In this document: piece by piece, positions 1-6,553 of the stretch | Layout: each line of letters starts with the position of its first letter | Position numbering within the stretch: position 1 is the first letter of the stretch | From: Gammaproteobacteria bacterium | GTDB lineage: Bacteria; Pseudomonadota; Gammaproteobacteria; SZUA-229 | Assembly (NCBI GenBank): GCA_023136715.1 | Contig: JAGLQT010000141.1 | Location: 1-12,900, forward strand | Direction of reading: 5' to 3' | Length of the DNA stretch: 12,900 bases | Notes under the pieces: model-generated | Told to the model about the DNA's origin: nothing | What the model saw: the letters and a program-made list of their open reading frames with translations, nothing else | The model's database searches: none | Made by a program: the position numbers and the translations under genes

Positions 1-170
1 CCTAGCCACGCGGTGTTGATGATGACTTCCTTGATGCCAGTTTGTGCGAGCTTATATAAATGGTATTCGATCAGACTTTTTTCGCCAACCTTGAGCAAAG
101 GTTTGGGTGTGCTGTCGGTGAGTGGGCGTAAACGTTCACCACGACCGGCGGCCAGTATCATTGCTTTCAT
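1..170 (-). CDS. murU: N-acetylmuramate-1-phosphate uridylyltransferase MurU (N-terminal part, cut by window edge)
   Basis: Only the first 56 codons lie in the window. The protein begins MKAMILAAGRGERLRPLT and continues with TPKPLLKVG, the nucleotide-binding signature of the sugar-phosphate nucleotidyltransferase family (glucose-1-phosphate thymidylyl/uridylyltransferase fold). MurU transfers UMP to MurNAc-1-phosphate to make UDP-MurNAc in the cytosol, the last step of the peptidoglycan-recycling bypass that avoids de novo MurA/MurB synthesis. The specific name rests mainly on context: its ATG overlaps the stop of the kinase gene amgK in an ATGA arrangement, as expected for translational coupling. 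A good ribosome site (AGGGTG) lies 8 bases upstream, inside amgK. From sequence alone it could be another sugar nucleotidyltransferase, since the C-terminal part is not visible. Confidence 0.85.
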   Translation of the reverse strand, partial: MKAMILAAGRGERLRPLTDSTPKPLLKVGEKSLIEYHLYKLAQTGIKEVIINTAWL

Positions 171-1195
171 ACTGGCAACACCCTGGGGTGATTCAACACC
201 GTCTGTTCGAGCAGCTGTTGCAGGGGTTTGAGTTCCTTGTAACGCTTACAGGCATCAACGACGTATTTGAGTGTCAGCGGCAGGTCGTTTAAATATTGCG
301 CCTTGCCATCACGGTAGTTGAGGCGGGCAAATATGCCGAGCACTTTGAGGTGGCGTTGTACGCCCATGAAGTCGAACCACTTTATAAATTGCGAGCGTTC
401 AATATGGGCTTCGTGAATTAAGCCGGATTTATATAAATAATCATCCAGCCATTGCTCAATTTTTTCTCGTGGCCATTCGATGTAACAATCCTTGAACAGT
501 GAAACCAGGTCATAAGTGCAGGGGCCGACAACGGCATCCTGAAAATCGATGACACCGGGATTATGTTTTTGTAGCAACATTAAATTGCGTGAATGATAGT
601 CACGGTGGACAAATGTTTGTGGCTGTTCGAGTGCGCTTTTGATCAGCAGGTCGAAGGTAGTGGTGAGAGTTGTTTTTTGCTCATCGTTCAGCTCAACGTC
701 GAGATGGCGGTTCAAATACCATTCTTCGAATAATGCCATTTCATCGCGCAGGCGCTGATCATCATAAACGGGCAGTTCGCTCATTGCCTCGGGCTTGATG
801 TTCTGCATGTGTATCAGCGCAGACATGGCATCGCTGTACAGGGTTTCAGCATGGCGCTCGTTCAGGTGATCAAGATATGGCTGGTCGCCTAAATCGCTAA
901 GCAATAAAAATCCCTGTTCAAGATCCTGTCCGATAATTTCAGGCGCGTTGACACCGGCAGCACGTATGATTTTTGATATGCGAATAAAAGGGTCGCAATC
1001 TTCTTTCTCGGGCGGTGCATCCATAACGATATAACTTTTGCCCGAGTTTTTGTCGGCGGTGCGGAAATAACGGCGAAAGCTGGCATCCGCTGAGGCGGGT
1101 TGAATATCCGAAAAGGTGTAACCAGAAATGGTGTTTAGCCAGTTCTGTAAGTGTGTTTTACGATCTTGATCGCTATTTGGAGATGAAGGATTCAA
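167..1195 (-). CDS. amgK: N-acetylmuramate/N-acetylglucosamine anomeric kinase AmgK
   Basis: This 342-residue protein has the aminoglycoside-phosphotransferase (protein-kinase-like) fold. The catalytic loop is HRDYHSRN at residues 197-204, with Asp199 as presumed base and Asn204 as metal ligand. The second metal motif is IDFQDA around residue 217. AmgK phosphorylates MurNAc (and GlcNAc) at the anomeric carbon with ATP, giving the substrate for MurU. The HRDYHSRN and DFQDA motifs together with the partner gene murU, which starts within its stop codon, are typical of AmgK/MurU pairs. The start chosen is ATG at 1195, giving MNPSSPNSDQ. No strong ribosome site precedes it, and the next in-frame Met is around residue 58, inside the fold. 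It is divergent from the reductase-like gene at 1279, with an AT-rich gap of 83 bases that must hold both promoters. AmpD and AmpE nearby support a role in wall recycling. Confidence 0.9.
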   Translation of the reverse strand: MNPSSPNSDQDRKTHLQNWLNTISGYTFSDIQPASADASFRRYFRTADKNSGKSYIVMDAPPEKEDCDPFIRISKIIRAAGVNAPEIIGQDLEQGFLLLSDLGDQPYLDHLNERHAETLYSDAMSALIHMQNIKPEAMSELPVYDDQRLRDEMALFEEWYLNRHLDVELNDEQKTTLTTTFDLLIKSALEQPQTFVHRDYHSRNLMLLQKHNPGVIDFQDAVVGPCTYDLVSLFKDCYIEWPREKIEQWLDDYLYKSGLIHEAHIERSQFIKWFDFMGVQRHLKVLGIFARLNYRDGKAQYLNDLPLTLKYVVDACKRYKELKPLQQLLEQTVLNHPRVLPV

Positions 1196-1278
1196 TGTGC
1201 TGCTAATTATGTTTAAAATAATGTTCTAATTCTAGCAGTAGTTAGGCGAATAAACGCATTAATGGAACGGGTGACAAA

Positions 1279-2058
1279 ATGAGAAATCCAGTGGTTGTTG
1301 TGGGAATGGGTGAAATGGGCAGTGTGTTTGCGCGCGGATTTCTGCGTGCGGGGCATCCGGTTTTTCCTGTGGTAAGAAATATGGATATGACCACGGTTGC
1401 TTATGAGCTTGCCGCTAAACAGGTTGAACCCAGGCTGGTGCTGATCGCGGTCGCTGAAGCGGATCTGCACCCCGTGTTGCAGGAGGTGCCAGCAGCATGG
1501 CGTGATCGACTGGTGCTGTTGCAGAATGAGTTATTGCCCAACGACTGGCTGCAATACGAACTCGATCCAACAGTGATTTCAGTCTGGTTTGAGAAGAAAA
1601 AGGGCATGGATTCGAAGGTGATTATCCCTTCTCCCGTTTACGGTAAATATGCCAGCGATATTGCCGAGGCGCTGATTTCTATCGATATTGCCACCCACGT
1701 GTTGCAAAGTAGCGAAGCGCTTATGTTCGAGCTGGTGCTGAAGAACGTTTATATTCTGACCACCAATATTGCCGGTTTGCAAACCGGGGGTAATGTGGGT
1801 GAGCTGTGGGCGCATCATCGCAAGATTGCCACTGCCGTGGCCAGGGAAGTCATTGAATTGCAGGAGATTCTGACTTGCCAGGGATGCGATTCAACAGCCT
1901 TGATCGATGGCATGGTGAACGCCTTTAATGGTGACTTGAATCATCAGTGCATGGGACGTAGCGCACCGGGTCGTCTGGCAAGGGCTCTGGATCTGGCTGA
2001 GAAAAAAGGCTTGAACCTGAAAACGCTGAAAAAAATCAGTGCTGCATCACAGGCCTGA
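1279..2058 (+). CDS. Ketopantoate reductase-like NAD(P)-binding protein of unknown substrate
   Basis: This 259-residue protein opens with a Rossmann dinucleotide-binding motif, VVVVGMGEMGSVFARG (GxGxxG at residues 9-14). It keeps further ketopantoate reductase (PanE) landmarks: LQNELL at 81-86 aligns with the family QNG segment, and LVLKNVYILTTNIAGL at 152-167 matches the conserved Lys (Lys155) and Asn region of the C-terminal helical domain. The C-terminal segment that carries the substrate-binding Glu in PanE (family pattern S-S-M...T-E) reads MGRSAPGRLARALDLA here, and no equivalent Glu is evident. A true 2-ketopantoate substrate is therefore doubtful. The start is ATG at 1279, with a GGAACGGG-type ribosome site about 7 bases upstream. 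It lies alone on the plus strand between amgK and a histidine phosphatase gene. The fold is fairly sure; the substrate is unknown. Confidence 0.8.
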   Translation: MRNPVVVVGMGEMGSVFARGFLRAGHPVFPVVRNMDMTTVAYELAAKQVEPRLVLIAVAEADLHPVLQEVPAAWRDRLVLLQNELLPNDWLQYELDPTVISVWFEKKKGMDSKVIIPSPVYGKYASDIAEALISIDIATHVLQSSEALMFELVLKNVYILTTNIAGLQTGGNVGELWAHHRKIATAVAREVIELQEILTCQGCDSTALIDGMVNAFNGDLNHQCMGRSAPGRLARALDLAEKKGLNLKTLKKISAASQA

Positions 2059-2076
2059 ATTCAGCTTTAGGCCTGT
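2049..2076. repeat. Inverted repeat spanning two convergent stop codons
   Basis: ACAGGCCT (2049-2056) and AGGCCTGT (2069-2076) are perfect 8-base arms around a 12-base loop. The TGA of the plus-strand gene (2056-2058) and the TAA of the minus-strand gene (2067-2069) both fall in the repeat. Each arm is made of the last codons (Gln-Ala-stop) of one gene. There is no T tract on either side, so it is at best a weak bidirectional transcription end or an mRNA 3'-end stabiliser. Confidence 0.45.
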
Positions 2077-2654
2077 ATCACCAGTTTGGGTGGTGAACCT
2101 TCATTGATCACGGTCGAAACAATCGCCGCGTATTCAACACCAAGACTGCTGTAAACATCATCCAGTGACATGTGCAGCACATTGGCGACGATGGCACGTG
2201 CGACACCGGCATGACCGATAACTAGAATATGTTTGCCTTCGTGCGCAGATGCAATCGACTGATAAGCATCCCATACGCGTCTGGAAAACCCTTCCAGAGA
2301 CTCAGCACCATCAGGACGATTGTGAACCGGGTCGGCGTAGAAATGATTCAGCGCTTCGTTATCATCGGCAAGAATTTCTTCCGGTGTTAAACCTTCCCAC
2401 ACGCCAAATCCGATTTCTTTCATATTATCTTCAACGATGCAGGGAATGCTCGCTTTTTCGGCTAGAGCCTGGCCAAAGTCCAGGCATCGTGCGAGTGGTG
2501 AAGAGACTATAAGATCCCACGGTGGCTGCTCAGCAATCGAGCACCACATTTGCTGCCAGCCTTTTTCGGTGAGTGGGTCATTAACGCCATAACCTCGATA
2601 GCGGCGACCACCTTCGGGTTCGCCGTGACGTATTACATCAATCTGGGTTTTCAT
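2067..2654 (-). CDS. Histidine phosphatase family protein (CobC/phosphoglycerate mutase-like)
   Basis: This 195-residue cytosolic protein belongs to the histidine phosphatase superfamily. The phosphate pocket is visible: RHGE at residues 9-12 (His10 forms the phosphohistidine), Arg56 in SSPLARC, Glu80 in EIGFGVWEG, and His148 in VIGHAGVAR. The layout RHGEPEGG...LTEKGWQQM resembles CobC-type alpha-ribazole phosphatases, but no cobalamin genes are near. It follows ampE by 28 bases on the same strand, so the order ampD-ampE-phosphatase suggests one unit, ending at the inverted repeat at 2049-2076. A GAAGAGA ribosome site precedes the ATG. The substrate is not shown by the sequence. Candidates are alpha-ribazole-5'-phosphate (from family resemblance) or a sugar or phosphate intermediate of wall recycling (from context only). 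Confidence 0.85.
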   Translation of the reverse strand: MKTQIDVIRHGEPEGGRRYRGYGVNDPLTEKGWQQMWCSIAEQPPWDLIVSSPLARCLDFGQALAEKASIPCIVEDNMKEIGFGVWEGLTPEEILADDNEALNHFYADPVHNRPDGAESLEGFSRRVWDAYQSIASAHEGKHILVIGHAGVARAIVANVLHMSLDDVYSSLGVEYAAIVSTVINEGSPPKLVIQA

Positions 2655-2682
2655 TTATTTATCTCTTCATGATTCCAGAGGT

Positions 2683-3528
2683 TTAACCCAGCCAGCCGCC
2701 GAGAGTTAACAGTGCTAGTACCGCCACCCAGATAAGGATAGAGCGAGTGACCAGACTGCGAGCGGAACGAATGCAGGAAATTTCATCGGTCATTTTTTGA
2801 TGACGCAGGGCACCTAGCCCGGTGCTGATTAAAACATCGTAATTGGCCAGTGCAATATTGTCCTCATGGGGGCGACCGCGGTAAGCATGAATTGCGCCAT
2901 CAAAATGGCCAGTCAGCGCATAGCCGATGGACAGTATGCGGGCTGGTGCCCAGGCCATACCTGATTGAATCAGCCCGGCGGTATTTCGTAGTGCTTCAGT
3001 TTCTTTATCCTGTTGGCTTATATTGGCGATCAGGTGATAAAGCACAGCGCCCAATGGACCGAGTAGCACAAACCAGAACAGTACTGAAAAAACTCGTTCG
3101 TTAGCGGCATTGAGAATAGCGCGGGTGACATCAGTGGTTTGCTGGTCTGGTGAGGGTGAGGCCGGGCGCCCTGTGAGTACGGCCGTATAATGTAAGGCTT
3201 CCTCGTCATCGCCAAGACTCCTGGCATCAAGATAGGCTTCGATGTCGTTGATCAGGCAGTCTGGCCCCAGGCAATAGAACAACACAGGAATACTGAGCAG
3301 GAAGACAGGTATGCCCCAGAGAATATTGAATAGAATCAGCTGTAATAGCGCGATTAATAGTACGGGCAAAGCCAGTATGATAAGCAATTTGAGCCAACTA
3401 TTTTCTGTTTTTACGAGGAGGCCTATTTTTTGGCTGTATCGTTCAAACCATGACAGATCACGAAAATGATGAAAATGCCTGAAGCTATGGTCGAGCATTA
3501 AGCTGATAATGATAGAGATAAGAGCCAT
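2683..3528 (-). CDS. ampE: AmpE, inner-membrane protein of the ampDE operon
   Basis: This 281-residue integral membrane protein is close to the usual AmpE length of about 284. Hydrophobic segments lie around residues 48-68 and 70-90, near 145-165, and at the extreme C-terminus (about 262-280), with a cytosolic-looking central loop. APARILSIGYALTGHF (about residues 193-208) matches the signature stretch of AmpE and the distantly related CobD/CbiB family. AmpE was described as an accessory membrane protein of the beta-lactamase induction pathway; its biochemical activity is not established. It lies downstream of ampD, as in enterobacteria and Pseudomonas, but here 117 bases separate the two genes. 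The start at 3528 gives MALISIIISLMLDH, which aligns with the hydrophobic N-terminus of known AmpE. It lacks a clear ribosome site, as the upstream sequence is A/T only. Confidence 0.85.
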   Translation of the reverse strand: MALISIIISLMLDHSFRHFHHFRDLSWFERYSQKIGLLVKTENSWLKLLIILALPVLLIALLQLILFNILWGIPVFLLSIPVLFYCLGPDCLINDIEAYLDARSLGDDEEALHYTAVLTGRPASPSPDQQTTDVTRAILNAANERVFSVLFWFVLLGPLGAVLYHLIANISQQDKETEALRNTAGLIQSGMAWAPARILSIGYALTGHFDGAIHAYRGRPHEDNIALANYDVLISTGLGALRHQKMTDEISCIRSARSLVTRSILIWVAVLALLTLGGWLG

Positions 3529-3645
3529 ATTTTTTTAATATTTATTCCAACGATGGCTAAATAATAGCATTAGTCGACTATTTGTATAGCCTCAGATTAT
3601 TAACGGCGATTTACGGCAAAGACATGGAGGTGCTGAGAAAAAGTT

Positions 3646-4194
3646 TTATGTTAATAATGCCCTGAGTTTGTCCCAGTCAAAGCCAGTGCCGGGGTCGGTT
3701 TTGCGTTCGGGTGCAATGTCGCTGTGACCAGTCAGTCGGTCTTTATTGATCTTGTCGTAACTGCTGTCCAGTGCATTAATCAGTTCGGCCAGTTGATAAT
3801 ACTGGATGTCCTCGAATTCAGAATCATCGGTGCCTTCCAGCTCGATACCGATGGAGAAATCATTACAGGTTTCACGTCCTTCATAACATGATTGTCCCGC
3901 GTGCCAGGCGCGTTGATGAAAAGGTACAAATTGCTGTAGCGTGCCATCTCGGCGAATCAATACGTGCGACGAGACCTTCATATGGTGAATTTCCTTGAAG
4001 TAGGGGTGCTCGTCGGCGGGCAACTGATTGGTGAACAGCTTTTCAATCCATGGGCCACCGTATTCGCCCGGCGGCAGGCTGATGGAATGGATAACGAGGA
4101 GATCAATATCTTTATCAGTTGGTCGGTCATCCGTATTGGGTGAAGCCGTGTACTGGACGTTTTCGATCAGGCCGGTTTTTGTATTTATATGCAC
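3646..4194 (-). CDS. ampD: 1,6-anhydro-N-acetylmuramyl-L-alanine amidase AmpD
   Basis: This 182-residue zinc amidase cleaves the stem peptide from cytosolic 1,6-anhydroMurNAc-peptides imported during wall turnover. This feeds sugar recycling and removes the inducer seen by AmpR in species that have it. It has no signal peptide, as expected for cytosolic AmpD rather than periplasmic AmiD. The family motifs are present: LLVIHSISLPPGEYGGP (zinc ligand His36), SIGIELEGTD (catalytic Glu118), and GHSDIAPERKTDPG (ligands His157 and Asp167, with Lys165). The start must be GTG at 4194: an in-frame TGA lies just two codons upstream, and the resulting N-terminus aligns with known AmpD. No good ribosome site is visible before the GTG. 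It heads the likely unit ampD-ampE-phosphatase and is divergent from rep across 163 bases. Confidence 0.93.
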   Translation of the reverse strand: MHINTKTGLIENVQYTASPNTDDRPTDKDIDLLVIHSISLPPGEYGGPWIEKLFTNQLPADEHPYFKEIHHMKVSSHVLIRRDGTLQQFVPFHQRAWHAGQSCYEGRETCNDFSIGIELEGTDDSEFEDIQYYQLAELINALDSSYDKINKDRLTGHSDIAPERKTDPGTGFDWDKLRALLT

Positions 4195-4357
4195 GAGTCA
4201 GTTATTTTTATTTATTTGTGATCGTTATGAGTAGGCTCAATTATAGTTGCTGAAGGCTAAGGTGGTGATTGTAGAGGGATAATTTATCGAAAAGACAGTT
4301 CTTTAATAAATCAATCCCCCATTACGCAGTAATGACAATCATTCCCCAGCCGGTACA

Positions 4358-6397
4358 ATGAGCGCCTTCATTAAGGTAGCAACATTGAATACATCTAATA
4401 AACCACAATTAAATCCCCAGCAGGCCAAGGCGGTTCGTACTATCGATGGGCCAATGCTGGTGCTGGCGGGCGCGGGCAGTGGTAAGACCCGTGTGATCAC
4501 CGAGAAGATTGCTTATCTGATCGGGCCCTGCGGGATTGCGGCCAACCGCATCGCGGCGGTGACGTTTACCAACAAAGCCGCAGAGGAAATGAAGAAGCGC
4601 GTTAAAAAGCTGACCGGCAAGAAAGGATCCAAGGGGCTGCGGGTTTCGACCTTTCACCGGCTGGCTTTGAATATCCTGCATAAAGAATACGCAGCACTAG
4701 ATTACAAGGCCGGCTTCTCGGTGTTCGCCCAGCAGGACAGCATCTCCACCATCCAGGAATTGCTGCGCACCAGCGGTGAGCGCGGTCTGGATCTGGCGAG
4801 TCAGGCGCAGGCACAAATTTCCCAATGGAAGAACGATGGCATCATGCCCGAGCAGGCGGCATCCGTGGCTAAGGATGACAAGCAACTGGTGCTGGCCAAA
4901 CTCTATGTGAAATACCAGCGCCAGCTGCACGCTTACAATGCCTTTGACCTGGATGACCTGATTCTGCAAACCGCACATTTATTTATGAGTCGGCCGGATA
5001 TTCTGGAGTCGTGGCAGAACCGTATTCACTATCTACTGGTGGATGAGTATCAGGACACCAATGCAATGCAATACCAGCTGGTGAAAATGCTGGCTGATCG
5101 CCGCCGTTGTTTGACCGCGGTGGGTGATGATGACCAGTCGGTCTACGCCTGGCGTGGTGCGCGCCCAGAAAACCTGGAACAGCTATCGAAAGATTTCCCC
5201 GACCTTGAGCTGATCAAGCTGGAACAGAATTATCGTTCCACCAGCCGTATTCTCAAGGTAGCTAATCAGCTGATCAAAAATAATCCGCACGTTTACGAAA
5301 AACAGTTATGGAGTGATTTGGGCTACGGAGATCCGATACGGGTGATTCAGTGCAACAGCGCTGAAGATGAGGGCGAGCGGGTTTGCATCGAGTTACAATC
5401 GCACAAAATACAGAGCGGCACGAAATATGAGCATTACGCGATTTTGTACCGCGGTAATTTCCAGGCACGGATTTTTGAGACTTATTTGCGTGCTATGAAC
5501 ATCCCCTATGTAGTGAGTGGCGGTATTTCGTTTTTCGAGCGCACTGAAATTAAGGATGTGGTTTCTTATTTACGCCTGCTGGCCAACCCCGATGACGATG
5601 CCGCGTTTCTGCGTGTGATTAACACGCCGCGTAGAAACATCGGCCCGGCAACGCTGGAAAAATTGAGTAAATATGCCGTCAAACGTGAAGTGAGTTTGCT
5701 CACCGCCTGTGGTGAAGTGGGCATACAGAGCCAGATCTCAGCCACAGCCTATAAAAATCTAAGCCAGTTTTGCGACTGGTTGCTGCGTCTGGCGAATCGT
5801 GCCGAAGATGAACAGGCGACTACCATCACTCGCCAACTGCTGGACGACATCGGTTACGAAACATGGTTGCTGGAGCAAAGTAAGGATGTCGAAGACGCGG
5901 AACGACGCTGGGGTAATGTGCTGGAATTGATGGAATGGATCTCACGCTTGCAGAAAAAAGATGAAGACGCGGGGGTGGCAGAATTGATGTCGCGGCTGGC
6001 CTTGATGGATATTTTGCAGCGCAAGGAAGATGATAAGGCGCAGGATGCGGTCAAACTGATGACCCTGCACGCGGCCAAGGGGCTGGAGTTCCCGCATGTT
6101 TACCTGGTCGGTTTTGAGGAAGATTTGATCCCACATCAGGTGAGTATTCAGGAAGATAGCATTGAAGAGGAGCGGCGTCTGGCCTACGTCGGCATTACTC
6201 GTGCGCAGCGTACATTGAGTATGACCATGGCGCGCGTACGTAAACGTTATGGTGAAAAAGTGATATGCGAGCCCAGTCGTTTTCTGGAAGAGTTGCCTGA
6301 AGATGATATTGAATGGTCAGGCGGTAAGCATGAGGTTAAATCAACGCCAGAAACAGGACGTTCCCATTTGGCCGGGCTCAAGCAAATGTTGAGTTAG
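4358..6397 (+). CDS. rep: ATP-dependent DNA helicase Rep
   Basis: This is a superfamily 1A 3'-5' DNA helicase of 679 residues; Rep of E. coli has 673. It clears proteins ahead of the replisome and restarts forks. The motifs are in order: Walker A GAGSGKT (38-44), motif Ia AVTFTNKAAEEM, motif II VDEYQDT (228-234), motif III GDDDQSVYAWRGA (256-268), motif IV LEQNYRS (288-294), motif V LMTLHAAKGLEFP (about 567-579) and motif VI EERRLAYVGITRAQ (about 604-617). Rep-specific stretches such as NPHVYEKQLWSDLGYG and KLEQNYRSTSRIL separate it from UvrD and PcrA. The ATG at 4358 adds about 17 residues before the LNPQQ segment where E. coli Rep begins. An in-frame TTG at 4385 has an AAGG 7 bases upstream and is a credible alternative start. 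It appears monocistronic. No terminator is evident in the next 150 bases. Confidence 0.95.
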   Translation: MSAFIKVATLNTSNKPQLNPQQAKAVRTIDGPMLVLAGAGSGKTRVITEKIAYLIGPCGIAANRIAAVTFTNKAAEEMKKRVKKLTGKKGSKGLRVSTFHRLALNILHKEYAALDYKAGFSVFAQQDSISTIQELLRTSGERGLDLASQAQAQISQWKNDGIMPEQAASVAKDDKQLVLAKLYVKYQRQLHAYNAFDLDDLILQTAHLFMSRPDILESWQNRIHYLLVDEYQDTNAMQYQLVKMLADRRRCLTAVGDDDQSVYAWRGARPENLEQLSKDFPDLELIKLEQNYRSTSRILKVANQLIKNNPHVYEKQLWSDLGYGDPIRVIQCNSAEDEGERVCIELQSHKIQSGTKYEHYAILYRGNFQARIFETYLRAMNIPYVVSGGISFFERTEIKDVVSYLRLLANPDDDAAFLRVINTPRRNIGPATLEKLSKYAVKREVSLLTACGEVGIQSQISATAYKNLSQFCDWLLRLANRAEDEQATTITRQLLDDIGYETWLLEQSKDVEDAERRWGNVLELMEWISRLQKKDEDAGVAELMSRLALMDILQRKEDDKAQDAVKLMTLHAAKGLEFPHVYLVGFEEDLIPHQVSIQEDSIEEERRLAYVGITRAQRTLSMTMARVRKRYGEKVICEPSRFLEELPEDDIEWSGGKHEVKSTPETGRSHLAGLKQMLS

Positions 6398-6485
6398 CGC
6401 TGTTTTAGACTCATTCAAAAACTTAATATAATTAAATACTTATAACGATTTTGGTTTAGAATGGAATATAAGGGAAATGAGATAC

Positions 6486-6514
6486 TTGACAGGGTTGTTA
6501 ATAATTATGATAAT
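6486..6514 (+). promoter_or_regulatory. Sigma-70 promoter of the iron permease gene
   Basis: TTGACA (6486-6491) matches the -35 consensus in all six positions. It is followed by a 17-base spacer and GATAAT (6509-6514), five of six against the -10 consensus. Transcription would begin near 6521, leaving a leader of about 33 bases before the ATG at 6554. The -10 element lies inside the Fur box, so repression by promoter occlusion is expected. Confidence 0.8.
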
Positions 6515-6527
6515 GCGAATCATTATC
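6509..6527 (+). promoter_or_regulatory. Fur box (ferric uptake regulator operator)
   Basis: GATAATGCGAATCATTATC matches the classical 19-base Fur consensus GATAATGATAATCATTATC at 17 of 19 positions. The two mismatches are both in the centre. The dyad extends outward (ATGATAATG on the left, ATCATTATCAT on the right). It covers the -10 element and start site of the promoter driving the iron permease. Fe(II)-Fur should therefore repress this gene when iron is plentiful. Confidence 0.88.
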
Positions 6528-6553
6528 ATTAACAAAGTTAAAGACTAATTCTA

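Noticed and set aside
1200..1238. Imperfect inverted repeat CTGCTA...TAGCAG in the amgK/reductase divergent gap
   Set aside because: Arms of only six bases, 27 bases apart, in AT-rich DNA are expected by chance. No known operator matches it.
2067..3528. Possible cobalamin biosynthesis pair (CobC-like phosphatase next to a CobD/CbiB-like membrane protein)
   Set aside because: The membrane protein fits AmpE better in length and signature, and it follows ampD directly. No other cobalamin gene is present.
4278..4288. Short palindrome GATAATTTATC between ampD and rep
   Set aside because: Five-base arms in AT-rich sequence; no promoter with a credible -35 partner could be placed on it.
6398..6485. 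Search for a rep terminator
   Set aside because: No stem of useful length followed by a T run is visible in this AT-rich stretch.
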